The position numbers and the translations under genes are program-made. Shown in pieces: positions 1 through 11,115 of a DNA stretch of 64,000 bases. The notes beneath the pieces were generated by a model. That model was not told the origin of the DNA and ran no database searches. It saw only the letters and a program-made list of their open reading frames with translations. The stretch lies in contig CM043961.1 in NCBI GenBank assembly GCA_014529385.2, positions 14,396,978 to 14,460,977 on the forward strand. The letters are read 5' to 3'. Numbering within the stretch: the stretch's first letter is position 1; the number at the start of each line of letters is the position of its first letter. The DNA is from Adiantum capillus-veneris (Eukaryota > Streptophyta > Polypodiopsida > Polypodiales > Pteridaceae).

Positions 1-504
1 AAAAATCACAATAGTGAAAAAAATATACACATAAATAAAACTAGTTTTTTTGGATTTTTGTTGGGGTGGAGTTACACCAAATATAAGAGAAGCTTACATG
101 AAAATATTTCTATATGGAATAAAGAGTATGAAAAATGGTAAGAAAAATTGTGGTAATGGTGAGGCAATGTACAGAGCATAAATAACACACACCTAGGTAG
201 AAATATTTAAATAAATATCAAAATAATTATGAAAAAATCTTTTATTTAGGCCCTATATACAAAGAAATATTTACACACAAATGGGCCATAATATACTTAT
301 AATTTTTATTTTATTTATTTTTTTGGCTCAACTAGCCCAGTGACTAGCTAATTGAGGGTTTTTTAAGAAGATATGGGAAAAGTCCCGTGACTCACGCACG
401 CCTATGTACAGTGAAATGGTAGGGATAGCCACAGTGTTTGGGTGATTTTGGTAGGGTGAGGTAACTCACTGTGGCAATTACAAAGAGCCGAAAAACGGCT
501 ATCA
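1..504 (-). repeat. 3' LTR of Element A (outermost part missing)
   Basis: Same sequence as 8571-9074. The inner border is set by the point where the two copies stop matching: both read to an ATCA at 501-504, then differ. On the minus strand the LTR begins TGATAGCC, giving the standard TG terminus. The AT-rich content includes a TTTATTTT run near 308-322. Confidence 0.93.
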
Positions 505-505
505 T

Positions 506-519
506 TAGCCCTCCCCCTG
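506..519 (-). other. Polypurine tract of Element A
   Basis: The minus strand reads CAGGGGGAGGGCTA and then meets the LTR start one base later. A purine run next to the 3' LTR is the expected plus-strand DNA primer site for reverse transcription. The same 14 bases occur again at 2329-2342. Confidence 0.8.
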
Positions 520-532
520 GATGATGGTATAT

Positions 533-1764
533 TCATGTACCATCATAGAGCATCTTTTCCAAAGAGAGTGCTTCAAAGTCCTTGACGAGATCTTTATTGT
601 TTGGCCCCTCAGAATTTTGGCTAGAGTTACACTCATGCCTCATGTAACAATACTTACATGAGACAGTGGCCTTTTGACAGATCTTTGGTAGATCCTTTGG
701 TAGAAGGCGACTCAAATAGGGCTTCAAGCGATACTCGTTTACTTTCCTGGAGTGCTCTTTACCATTCAAGTCCATAAGTTGATAGTAACTTGAATTGAAA
801 GCCTTCTTGACTATGTATGGCCCCTGCCATCTTGTTTCAAATTTGGCATCAAAACGATTATCGAGTTGATTGTCATACCTTAGCACAAGATCTCCTTCAT
901 TGATGCCTTTGTCCTTTAGTTTCTTGTCAAGCTTCTCCTTTGCCTGCGTAGCTTTCCTCTTGTAGCACTCGTATGCTGCTTCTCTTTTCCACTCAAGCTC
1001 AGCTAAGGTAAGAAGTCGATCCATCCATGCTTCTTGATCATCTTGTGCTGATTTGCCATGAAGTCGCATTGTTGGAATGTTGAGCTCAATTGGTTGTAAA
1101 GCCTCTTGACCATAGACCAAGTGAAATGGTGTAAACTCCGTGGCTTTCCTATATGTGGTTCGATATGCCCACAAGGCACCATCCAAGAAGTCATCCCACA
1201 ACTTTGTCTTGTTTTTCACCATCTTTCTAATGATGCCTGCAATGACACCATTAGCTTTTTCTACCAAACCATTTGATTGGGGATAGTAGGGTGTACTGTG
1301 ACGATGTAGAATGTGAAGTTCTTCACAGACTTCTGTGAGCAATCCCTTTCTAAACCCTGGATCATTATCAGAAACAATCTCCAAAGGTGTGCCAAATCTA
1401 CAACAAATGTGAGTGTAGACGAATTTGCTCACTGTCATCTCATTTACCTTTGCCACACTTTGTGCTTCCACCCACCTAGTCATATAGTCTACAGCCACTA
1501 GAATGTAGAGTTTACCATTTTTTGTCCTAGGTAGAGGACCCATAGCATCAATGCCCCACTTTTCAAAGGGTTCATTTGCAAGCACAATTTTCCTTGGACC
1601 ATAAATCAATCTTCTATTCCCATTTACCTGACAATTGTGACAACTTTTACACCAATGTTGGACATCCACATGTAGACTTGGCCAAACATACCCCGCAAGC
1701 AAAATCTTCTTCACAGTTCATTCTTGGGCAAAATGACCACCACATGCTTCTTCATGCAAACCTT
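533..1764 (-). pseudogene. Element A integrase, broken
   Basis: Integrase would insert the element's cDNA. The open part (1714-533, 393 residues from an internal GTG) holds the two zinc cysteines (CKSCHNC), the core with acidic residues in GIDAMGP, VSDND and VEKAN (the D, D, E triad positions), and a C-terminal domain with GPYIVKKA. The zinc-domain histidine half lies just upstream but is separated by an in-frame TGA at 1718-1720 and by a frameshift near 1765-1780, where the upstream frame ends in TAA. Both defects fall in or beside the H2C2 zinc domain, so no complete integrase can be made by ordinary translation. Confidence 0.9.
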
Positions 1765-2346
1765 TTAGAATGGTACTCTTCTGCATACTTGATCCCTCCC
1801 TCTTTGATAGAGGGAGCCTTCTAGGAAGAGATATGCGCTTGCCTTCTTCATGAGTCTCCTCTTCTGAGCCTTCGTGAAGTCTTGTGGAAACTCGCCCTCC
1901 AAAATGTAGCTAATAATGGGAGTCAATGACTCCAATCCCTGGTATCTCGGTTGCTTGACAGTTGCTGCCACCATGATGACCTGCACTTCCTTCTCAACAC
2001 ATGTAACTACTTGCTGTGCAAGTAAATCGGCATCTTCATTTTGTTTCCTAGGAATATGATATAGTTGCACTTCTTCAAATTGATTAAACAATCTACGAAT
2101 GGCATGAAATTTTGTCCGTAAGCTTTCATTCTTGCATGCCCAAATGCCTAAAATCTGTTTAACAATGAGAAGTACATCTCCCTTTACCATGAGGCGTTGT
2201 ATCCCTTGGCCAATGCACATCTTCAAACCATGAATTAGTGTGTCGTATTCTGCTTCATTGTTGCTAGCTGAACTTGGTAGATTGAACTTCTCTTTCATGA
2301 CCACCTCTCCACTTGGGTTGAGCAACACTAGCCCTCCCCCTGCTTT
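1765..2346 (-). pseudogene. Element A second (plant-type) RNase H and integrase N-terminal linker
   Basis: The stretch continues the gag-pol frame after a TGA at 2347-2349. It shows NNEAEY, VKGDVLL and NEDADLL, the spaced acidic residues of the additional RNase H found in Tat elements; the first acidic residue (FFDGAF) lies just upstream of the TGA. The domain is followed by a linker (EGSLYQRGRD) leading to the integrase zinc domain. It ends at TAA 1765-1767 because of a frameshift rather than a natural stop. Confidence 0.85.
2329..2342 (-). other. Internal copy of the polypurine tract (central PPT candidate)
   Basis: These 14 bases are identical to the PPT at 506-519. They lie inside the second RNase H coding region, where they encode part of a Gly-rich turn. 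A second priming site inside pol (central PPT) is known in lentiviruses and yeast Ty1; the role here is inferred only. Confidence 0.4.
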
Positions 2347-3168
2347 TCATGTGGCTCGTCGAAAAGCTCCATCAAAGAACAAGGTAAAAGCATTGGGAAT
2401 ACTTTTTGGTGGTGGCAATGGTAGGGTCTTTACTTGAGGCACCTTAATTTCCTTCTCATGTACCCTATAAGTGAGAATCCCTGCCAATTGTGCACGCACA
2501 CTATCTTCTACCTTGAAAGAGTATTGGAACTCTTGCAACTCCATAATCCACTTTGAGATCCTAGTACTAAGATTCATTTGAGATGACACCCAAGGGAACA
2601 AATTTTCTGCAGTGAGAATTACAAAAGGTTTTGGTAGTAGGTAGGATCTAAACCTTCTCACCGCAAACATGAGAGAAAGCATCATGAGTTCTGCTTCTGT
2701 GTAGTCTCTCTCCAAAGCATTCATGACCCTACTAGCAAAGTAGATGGGTCGCATCCTTGTACTGTGGGGATCTTGTTGTAGCAACACAGCACCAATTGTT
2801 TCCCTTCCAACACTAGAGCTAACAAAGAATGTGTACTCCCAACAAGGAGGCATGAGTGTTGGTAGCTCTGACAAAATGACTTTAATGTTACAAAAATACT
2901 CTTCAAGCTCATCAGACCATGCAAATTCTACTTGTTGTGTCAACTTTTGCAAAGGATGAAGCAACTCCGAGGCTAAGTGAATGAAGCGTGACATATACTT
3001 CACCTTCTGAATGAAAGAGATGACCTCCTTAAGACTCTTCGGTGATGGGAGCTCAATAAGAGCCTTTGCCTTTGAAGGATCCACCTCAATGCCCTTATAG
3101 GAAACCTTGTGACCGAGCAAGATCACTTCATCCTCACCTATGTGGCACTTGTCGGGGTTGAGTTGACC
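2347..3168 (-). pseudogene. Element A RT connection and first RNase H
   Basis: This follows the RT palm in the same frame after a TGA at 3169-3171. It includes the RT thumb region (LLGHKVSYKGIEVDPSKA) and the first RNase H (FFVSSSVGRETIGAVLLQQ, FASRVMNALERDYTEAE, VILTAENL). The first catalytic Asp of RNase H seems replaced by Ser in FFVSSS, a degeneration often seen in the first RNase H of elements with a second one. It ends at TGA 2347-2349. Confidence 0.85.
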
Positions 3169-5061
3169 TCACATGTCGTAGAGCTTCTTTAAACCTTCTT
3201 CTACCCTTTGTAGATGCAATGATTTTGAGCTATAAATGCAGAAATCATCAATGAACACCCTAATTGACTTTCCAAAGAATGCTTGAAACACCATTTTCAT
3301 GAAACGTTGGAATGTTGCAGGAGCATTTGTCAGACCAAATGGCATGACTCTAAAAGCATAACAACCCCAAGGAGTGATAAAGGTTGTTTTCAATTGATCC
3401 TCCAATGCAATCCCTATTTGAAAGTAACCTGAGTAACCATCGCACACAGTGTACTTCTCATGACCAGCTACCTCATTTAGTATCTCATCCTGGAATGGGA
3501 GGGGAAAGTGATCTCTTTTTGTTGCCTCATTGAGGGGACGGTAATCCACACACACCCTCCACTTTCCGTTTTTCTTAGGAGTGACAACAACAAGAGAGAC
3601 CCACTCTGAATTCTCCACTGGATAAATGAAACCTGCTGCTAGAAGCTTTCTTACCTCCTTGAGTAGAGCCTGCTCCTTTATAACTCCTAGCCTTCGTAGC
3701 TTCTGAGCTTTAGGTGTGGCCTCTGGCTTCAACTCAATCTTGTGTTGAACAACATCTACTCCACGCACATCGGTGTAGTCTTTAGCAAAAAGCCTCGGAA
3801 ATTTCCTTAGCACACATTTGAACTCCTCTCTTTCATCCTTTGTAAGTGTTGTAGACAACATACCTTCTAACATTCCTTCATCTTCCACCTTTTGGTTCTC
3901 TTGGGAACCTACCTCTTCCAAACCTCGAGAAGAGGTCTCCTGGTTGTTTGGCTTAAACCTTACCCCCATGACTTCAATGGAGGACTCCTCTTCAGTAATG
4001 CTGCCGCTACTTTCTTCTTCTGAAGTGTTTTCAGTCCAATCTTCTTCCGTCTCACTTCGAGATGATTCTTCATGGAGCTCCTCTTGGCGTTGCTCCTTCA
4101 TGTCAAAGACAACCTTCTTGTGATTTTCATTCCTGCAAATTAGCTTTCCACTCTCCCAATCCTGCAAAGCTCGCATTTTCATTAGCCATGGTCTTCCTAG
4201 GATAAATGGGTAACCATTTCCCTTGGTAGACATGACATAGAAATCCACTGCCTTCTTAATGCCAAAGGCCTCCATAAAAACATTTTTACAAATGCCTACG
4301 CACCTAGCCTTGCTATTGTTTTCCATTTTCACTTTGATTTCAGGTGTCTCATGGATGTGCATGCCTAGTCTTTGCATGAGCCCTTCTGTCATGATGCAAA
4401 TTTGTGCACCCCCATCCACTAGACCTTTCCTAACCAATCTTCCTTTTATGTAACAATCTAGCATAGGTGTAATATCCTCGTTCATTTCAGCATGTGCAAT
4501 TTTTACAACAGGAAAACTCTCTTTTACCTTTCTCCTAGTGCTAACTGCCTTTGTTAAATCCCTCCTAACTTGTGGGCATAATGCAAGAAACTGAGGCCAT
4601 GAGATATCAGGACCCTTACCTTGCATGTCTTCCAACAGGTTGTATGGAGCCATACCATGTCCAAGAGGGAAGTCTTGGAGATTGATACGACGTCGATTCC
4701 TCTTAGCTTCCTTGGTCTCCTTTGCCTTCTTGCCTTGTCCATGGTCACTCTGTGATGGGACACCCTCTTTCTGTTTACCTTTTCCTCGGCCACGCTTAAT
4801 GCCATTTGCTTCCATGTCAACCTCATTTGAGTTTGTCACCTCTACCACATGCACATTTGGATCTGGCAAAGGTGGAACTCCTTTTACCCCTTGTGGAGGT
4901 GGTCTTGGTCCATTTGGTCTTTGTAGAAGCCTTGGTTGTTGACCAGTTCCTTCACCTGCATTCATCACTGGGTAATTCAAGTTAGGTCTCCCTGGCTCCC
5001 CACGGGGCCAAGGACAATTATACATCCCATGTCCAGACTCTCCGCAATTCCAACATTGCAA
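3169..5061 (-). pseudogene. Element A nucleocapsid end, protease and reverse transcriptase
   Basis: An open stretch of 630 residues starting at the gag zinc knuckle. Knuckle CX2CX4HX4C is at residues 3-16. A basic linker (90-125) precedes the retropepsin, with VDGGAQ at 215-220 (Gly in place of the usual Ser/Thr of DSG/DTG) and FILGRPW at 286-292. An acidic Glu/Ser-rich linker spans about 325-362. RT follows, with VCVDYRPLN at 503-511, CDGYSGY at 540-546, VMPFGLTNAPATFQ at 572-585 and the catalytic FIDD at 603-606. The frame is closed by TGA at 3169-3171 and then resumes. Confidence 0.92.
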
Positions 5062-5790
5062 GACTCTCCTAGGTCGTGGATCTCGCTCTTCAGACTTCTT
5101 TGCTTGTCCCTTTGGACCTACAGCTTGTGCAAGGTGAATTGACAGGCTGCTTAAAGATTCCTTTAACTTCTCAATTACTTCCGTCGTTACCTCAGGAAGC
5201 TCCCTCGATGTTGATGCTTGTGACTTACCTTTGGATCTAAGACCTTCTATTGGAACCTCTCCCCTTAAGCACTTGAGTTTCCTATATTTCTCAGCAGCCC
5301 TAGTTTTAGCTGCATCAAAGGTAGCAGGTGCACCCGCCTCAACTTTTACCTTAAGGTCAGGAAAGAGTCCGGCTATGAACCTCTCCTTCTTTAGAAATTC
5401 TGCACCATCACCCGGGTTAGCAACATTTCATATCCATAGAGCCCAAAGACGTAGAAACTCTTGCTTGTACAAGTAGTAGTCATCTAAGTCTTTTTGCTTA
5501 TGAGAAACAATGTCTTGCCATAATTTTTGAGTGTTTTGGGGATCAAAGAAGTATTTCTTGAAACGATTCAAAACTTCTGTGTAATTCCCCTTAACTTCCT
5601 CAGGCAAAGAGTCAAACCAAGTGCTAGCATCTTTCCTAAGGACCACCTCAAACATTTCTACACGTTCTTGATCAGTTATTATCCTCTTGATACGGCAAGA
5701 CATCTTGAAATTCGCTAAAAATAATTCAGCATCCTCTCCAGGCTCTCCAAAGAAAAGAGGATACCCAGACATTTGGCGTTGGCTTTCCAT
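5062..5790 (-). pseudogene. Element A gag (capsid), one nonsense codon
   Basis: The start is the ATG at 5790, the first Met of the frame, with the sequence MESQRQMSGYPLFFGEPGED. The retrotransposon gag fold is shown by WFDSLPEEVKGNY and the long FKKYFFDPQ...QDIVSHKQKDLDDYYLYKQEF segment, read in pieces. A TGA at 5428-5430 interrupts it; the same frame then stays open through a Lys/Glu-rich segment into the zinc knuckle at 5014-5055. Gag and pol therefore sat in one frame, as in many plant Gypsy elements. Confidence 0.85.
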
Positions 5791-5874
5791 TGAATTGATT
5801 TCAAAGTGACACCCGTTTTTGTTTTTCTTTCTTAAAAATATTTACACAATAATGTATCTAGCTTGCAATCTATT

Positions 5875-6093
5875 CTACAATAAAATAAAGATATTCACAT
5901 CAAACGACCTATGATAATCAATAAGAGGTAGGATGACAGGGTTTGGTGATGCGAGAATTTCTCCTACTCTTTGGACACCAAAAATGAACACCATACGTTG
6001 TTGAAAATGGATTTTCCTACTAATTGCAATGTTTATTCTAATGTGTGGAGTGAAATGGAAGGGGAAAACCTCTATTCCTGGGCCATTATCCAT
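5875..6093 (-). other. Leader small ORF 1 of Element A (72 codons), related to small ORF 2
   Basis: A short open frame in the untranslated leader between the PBS and gag. Its last 52 residues align without gaps to those of the 6115-6327 ORF with about 25 identities, including shared ILPLI, EI.AS.N and DV.IF patterns. No known domain. Either the leader holds a diverged tandem duplication of about 240 bp, or both are real short coding units; the sequence alone does not decide. Confidence 0.35.
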
Positions 6094-6114
6094 GGTCTAT
6101 GCATGACCTAATGC

Positions 6115-6327
6115 TTAAAATAAAACAAAAATATAGACGTCCAAACTAAGGTTGTACCTAATGAGAGGCAAAATAAAAGAATTTACTGAAGCGTTTATCT
6201 CGGCCAACCTAAGAGGACCTAAAATTCTACGAATGACACGTTGAAATTGCAACTTAGTACTAACGATTATGTGTACTTTTTGCCTTGCAATGGGAATGAA
6301 GGGATCATACAAATTTTCGTGATTCAT
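6115..6327 (-). other. Leader small ORF 2 of Element A (70 codons)
   Basis: Paralogous to the 5875-6093 ORF (see that entry), 240 bp closer to the 5' LTR. It starts MNHENLYDPF and ends DVYIFVLF. If translated it would be an upstream ORF ahead of gag. Confidence 0.35.
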
Positions 6328-6379
6328 GCAAACTACTTGACTATGCTAAAGGTTGATTCTACACAAAAATACACAAGCC

Positions 6380-6399
6380 GTTCCTCCGTGGGGGCACCA
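6380..6399 (-). other. Primer-binding site of Element A
   Basis: On the minus strand TGGTGCCCCCACGGAGGAAC lies three bases after the LTR end (CA at 6404-6403). TGG matches the CCA end of a tRNA. I could not assign the tRNA with confidence. The position between the LTR and the leader, and the TG at 6403, support the assignment. Confidence 0.55.
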
Positions 6400-6648
6400 A
6401 TTTGAGGCGGTCCGGGGCGGGCAACAAGAAGAGCAACCTCTAGACACCCTTCAAGGCTCCCGTGCTGCTCAATGGGGCTGGGGCACAGCACACAACAAAC
6501 CCACAGCCAAATCCCAACTACACAAGGGGCACCACCTAGTTTAAGAGCGAACTAGGACGCAAAAGAGGAGAATCGTTAGAGCAACCCACAAACAAGCAAG
6601 GAATTTACACTAACCCTAACACCAATGGAACACTCTCACACACTAAAA

Positions 6649-6651
<3 letters not shown>

Positions 6652-6694
<43 letters not shown>
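6652..6694. repeat. GA microsatellite inside the Element A LTR
   Basis: Nearly pure (GA)n with a few interruptions near its right end. It lies about 250 bp from the inner end of the LTR, thus in the presumed U5 part. Confidence 0.9.
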
Positions 6695-6697
<3 letters not shown>

Positions 6698-7356
6698 GTG
6701 CTTGGGCTGCTTTGAAACGTATCGGCAATGATCAAGCAAACACAACTATATATTTAAGAAAGAGAGAGAAAGGGGGAGGGGGTGCTTGTTGCATTAATAC
6801 CTTCTTATAAATCTGTCATGACAAATCAAAGTGAGATTAGTATTTGTTCAACATAGCTTGCGTAAATTTCACCACAACACATCACAAGAAAAGCCACCCC
6901 AATCACTGTCTTAAAGCCAGGGGAGTCCTCTCCACCCTGTCGCCCTCTTACAGTATGTGGGATTTATGGTTAGATTGATGACAACACCAGAGACAAGCTA
7001 TCAAGAACTTAACAAAAAACACCAAGACACCTACGCATCATTGTTGTCCATTACTTCACGTTGGAAGGGAGACAAAGTATCCAAGCTTAGTCCAAATCCA
7101 CCCTTCTTGATTCAGCAAATGTTGCGCTTACACTAGTAGGAGAAATGATAGATTTCCTACTTCTCAATTGAATGATCACTCTCTCTCTTACAATGGCGTA
7201 GAGTTCCCTTGCTAATCCCCTATTACAACACATGCACATGCATAAGACAATGAGCTTCCACTCAAGAGCTCCTTCTAGAGAGGTTGAGCTTGGCTTCTCA
7301 AGCTATAGCATAGTGCTCTTGCTTATGGCTCCCCCTTTTTGTGCTAGCTACACCCT

Positions 7357-7365
7357 CCTTTTATA
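7357..7365 (-). promoter_or_regulatory. TATA box candidate in the Element A 5' LTR
   Basis: The minus strand reads TATAAAAGG followed by AGGGTG. Transcription would start roughly 30 bases downstream (near 7330) and proceed toward gag. It is the best TATA match I saw in this LTR on the correct strand. Confidence 0.5.
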
Positions 7366-9074
7366 GCAATTTTCAAGGCTAGGGTTACTCCTCTAACCAT
7401 GGTTGGGTTAGATTTTCAGCAATTTATCTAATTTCTTTTGCTTGGAATTATCAAGAAGTTGGTGGGGAAAGAGAGAGGAGAGAAATGGAGGTGATAGGAC
7501 TTTTCATAGTGGGTTAGTGTTAGTAGAGTTAGTATTAATTTACAAATGGAATTGGATATTTACAATGGGAGTATCCATGTAGGATACAAATAAGGAAGAA
7601 AAACTCTTAAGAGGTAAGAAAAGGTGGATTTCTTACAAGGTTGATGCTCCAAGTGTCTTGAGTAGGGCCAATTTTGACGCTTATTGACGGTCCACTAGCT
7701 TTGACGGTACATTTTTTCTCCACTCTTGACCTTCCTTGAGAGACAAGGTAATTGAAGCTGAGTAATCAACCACCATGATGCTGTCTTTTAAGAGAAGAGG
7801 CTGAATTTTGTGGTTTTTTTGATAGATATGGGTAAATTGGAGGAAGAAAAATGAGACTAGGTGGTCAATTTTGGAATGGAATTGTGTGTGGGAGGTATGA
7901 GTTCACCATGGTTTCTCTTATTCTTCAAGGTTGAGGAGAAGGTGAGTAGGGTGCAGAGAGGAGTGGTGAGAGAGGTGGGGATGATGAGTGGAGAAGTGTG
8001 TGTGAAAGAGGAAAATGATAAAGTAGAAGAGAGAGTGTGGCTCCATAGCATGGGAAAACTGGGGTCCACTAATAAAATCATAGCTCACAGCTCGTAGCTC
8101 AAAAAAATATGAAAAAATTTGAGGCAAAAGTTCAGCCCACGAGCTAGAACTTTTGTTTGTATCGCCTTTTCAAATTCGGAGAGCAAGTGATCTTTAAAAA
8201 TTCAGCAAAATCGACCGTTTTTTTCCACTGCACAAGGTCCTTGTGGGGTCCTTCTTTGGATGATTCTTTTGAATACCTCCAAGAGTGGGCCCTCCATAGT
8301 GCATGTATGCATGCCACCTACCCTTGACCTTATTTGGTAGGTCTATAATTGAAGATATTGTTGAGATCATGATATAAGTGAATAGTACAACTAAGAAAAT
8401 CAAATATTGAGGGGTCTAGAAAATATGTACATGTGAAATATAAATAATATAAGTGGAAAAAATATAAAGGGGTCAAAAGAAATCTCTCTCATTATGAGGC
8501 TACCATAAAAAGATAAATATTTTTGGTGTTCTAATTTTTTAGAAAAAAAACAAAATAGATGTAGGAAGGGAAAAATCACAATAGTGAAAAAAATATACAC
8601 ATAAATAAAACTAGTTTTTTTGGATTTTTGTTGGGGTGGAGTTACACCAAATATAAGAGAAGCTTACATGAAAATATTTCTATATGGAATAAAGAGTATG
8701 AAAAATGGTAAGAAAAATTGTGGTAATGGTGAGGCAATGTACAGAGCATAAATAACACACACCTAGGTAGAAATATTTAAATAAATATCAAAATAATTAT
8801 GAAAAAATCTTTTATTTAGGCCCTATATACAAAGAAATATTTACACACAAATGGGCCATAATATACTTATAATTTTTATTTTATTTATTTTTTTGGCTCA
8901 ACTAGCCCAGTGACTAGCTAATTGAGGGTTTTTTAAGAAGATATGGGAAAAGTCCCGTGACTCACGCACGCCTATGTACAGTGAAATGGTAGGGATAGCC
9001 ACAGTGTTTGGGTGATTTTGGTAGGGTGAGGTAACTCACTGTGGCAATTACAAAGAGCCGAAAAACGGCTATCA

Positions 9075-9400
9075 GCACTAAAGAATGCACAACTCTAGGC
9101 ACAATCGGAGTTGTAGAGAGAACAAGAGAATGCAACAAAGACCATATTAGTTAAAGTGGGAAAATCCCAATTCCCAGGTTGGACAACTTTCAATATATCA
9201 TGTACAAAATATAGAGATTTTGTCAAAAAATTGAGTTTTCTTAAGGTCTCATTCCACTTTATGCATATACAATACACAATGAAAACAACTAAAATACCAT
9301 GGTTTCAATCAATTGGATGATTAGGAGACGAGTGTATTGCATCCATTATCGTTGTCTATGTTCTACTGTCCTACTTACAGCTTATCTCAACATGGAGAGC
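9075..9400. other. Flank of Element A, no gene seen
   Basis: AT-rich single-copy-looking sequence. The first bases after the LTR (GCACT) would be the right copy of the target duplication. I see no supported coding region. Confidence 0.5.
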
Positions 9401-11115
9401 TTGGTTTCTAGGTCCACCACTTGTCCAAGTCAATGTAAAAATGACGCAAGGTTCACAACTTGTGAAAGCAAGGATCCATTGAGGAATACAATCCACTTGG
9501 CTAGTTTTCCTTAATTTATTGCATGTGACATTCAAGCAAGGTCCACTTCTAATCTAGAACTTCATAATTTGAGGCATGGAGCATACATAAAATATGTAGC
9601 ATATGCTCTATTGCCTCATAGGAAGGTTGGTTGCAAGGTGCACTTATCCAAGCTAGCCTATCTTGGAGATATGATGGAGCTTGCTTCTCTCCTTGTTTCA
9701 ATGGAGACTAGCTTGGACAAGTGGTGGACCTTTGCTTCTCTCTATGTTTCAATAGAGCTAGCTTGGACATGTGGTGACCTTGGAAAAAAACCCCCATGTA
9801 AAACATATCACGGGTATTCCAAGTGACTAGAAAGATTACCATTTAAGATATAACCTTATAGACTAGATAGCTAGAGCCTAGCTTGGAGAAATGGTGGACC
9901 TTTGATTCTCTCCATGTTTCAATGGATCCTATCTTGGAGAAATGGTGGAGCTTTCCTTTTTCCATGTTTCAATGGAGCCTAGCTTGGACAATTGGTGGAC
10001 CTTTGCTTCTCTCTATGTTTCAATATAGTTAGCTTAGACAGGTGGTAGATCTTCAAACTAAACCAACTACTATCAATGTTTCCTAGCTTGGACAAGTGGT
10101 GGAGTGTTTCTCCTCTCCATGTTTCAATGGAGCTTAGCTTGGAAAAGTCTTGGACCTTAAAACAAAAACCCCATGTACAACATAGCATGGAATTTCTAGA
10201 TTTCAATGGAGTCTAGCTTTAACAAATGGTGGAGCTTGCCTTCATCCATGTTTCAATGAAACTAGCTTGGACAAGTGGTGGACCTTGTAACAAACCCCCT
10301 CATGTACAACATATCATTGGTTTTCTAAGTGATGGGAAGGAATACTATTCAATATATAAACTTATAGCTTGGATAAGTAGTTGATCTTAAAACCAAATTC
10401 ATCATAATACAATGAAATACAGGTCAGCCAATTCCTAAATCTTGAGACCAAACCTCCCATGCTATTAGAGATAATATATTGGATAAGTGGTGGACCTTCT
10501 ATTATTTTCCCATGCCTAGTTTAGACAACCAGTACACTTTGCAGCTATAAAGGTTGGACGAGTGGTGGAGCCTTGTTTCTATCCATGTTTTAATGGATAC
10601 TAGCTTGGACAAGTGGTGGACCTTGGAAAAAAGCTTCCATGTACAACATATATGAGGTTTTCCATGTTTTAATGGAACCTATCTTGGACAAATGGTAAAG
10701 CTTGCTTCTCTCCATGTTGATTTTGGAACTACCTTAGACAAGTGGTGGAGCTTTGCTTTTCTACTCTTCACAATACAATGAAGTATAGGCTGGTTACATG
10801 GTGAATCTTAAGGCCAAACCTCCCATTTTACTAGAGATGATAGGTTGGACAAGTGGATCAACCTTCTATCATTTCTCCATGACTATATTAGACAATTAGT
10901 AGACCTAGCATCTCTCTATGTTGTCTAGAGATGAGCTTGGACAAGTGATGGACCCTGCTTCTCTCTTCCGTTGGTTCACTAGTTTGAAGACTCAGTATAT
11001 ATACTTTCTTAGATCTAGCTTGAACAAGTGGTGGACCTTGTATCCACAATCTTAATCCATTACAAAAAAGTATATGAAAAAATAACATATGAATCTTGGT
11101 TTGAAGGTCAAGCAA
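9401..11115 (+). repeat. Degenerate satellite array, block 1
   Basis: Repeats of a roughly 50-57 bp monomer built around GCTTGGACAAGTGGTGGACC and ATGTTTCAATGGAGCC. Copies are diverged and mixed with longer spacer units (CCCCCATGTAAAACATATCA, ATATAACCTTATAG). One inverted core (GGTCCACCACTTGTCCAAG) sits at 9411-9432, at the start of the block. Open frames in the block are chance products of the repeat. Confidence 0.8.

Larger units (their letters stand above)
1..9074 (-). mobile_element. Element A: Tat-like Ty3/Gypsy LTR retrotransposon (3' LTR cut by window edge)
   Basis: Reading on the minus strand the order is 5' LTR (6403-9074), primer-binding site, leader, gag, protease, RT, RNase H, second plant-type RNase H, integrase, polypurine tract and the start of the 3' LTR (504-1). 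The second RNase H between RT and integrase is the hallmark of the Tat/Ogre lineage. Bases 1-504 match 8571-9074 with a constant offset of 8570 and no difference that I could find by eye. Gag-pol is one reading frame from 5790 to 1765 broken by three TGA codons; a frameshift and a fourth TGA follow. The target duplication cannot be checked because the left end lies outside the window. Confidence 0.93.
6403..9074 (-). repeat. 5' LTR of Element A (about 2.67 kb)
   Basis: The right border (9074) is fixed by comparison with 1-504. The left border (TG at 6403) is inferred from the adjacent PBS. The LTR holds a TATA box candidate on the minus strand, a GA microsatellite and no coding frame I trust; several open frames of 60-85 codons between 7857 and 8600 overlap on both strands in low-complexity sequence. 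Confidence 0.8.

Noticed and set aside
4554..4942. Overlapping frames of 90 and 105 codons in Element A
   Set aside because: They are shadows of the gag-pol frame, which has clear domains.
7857..8127. Overlapping 69-78 codon frames on both strands
   Set aside because: They lie inside the Element A LTR in purine-rich sequence; there is no domain and both strands are equally open.
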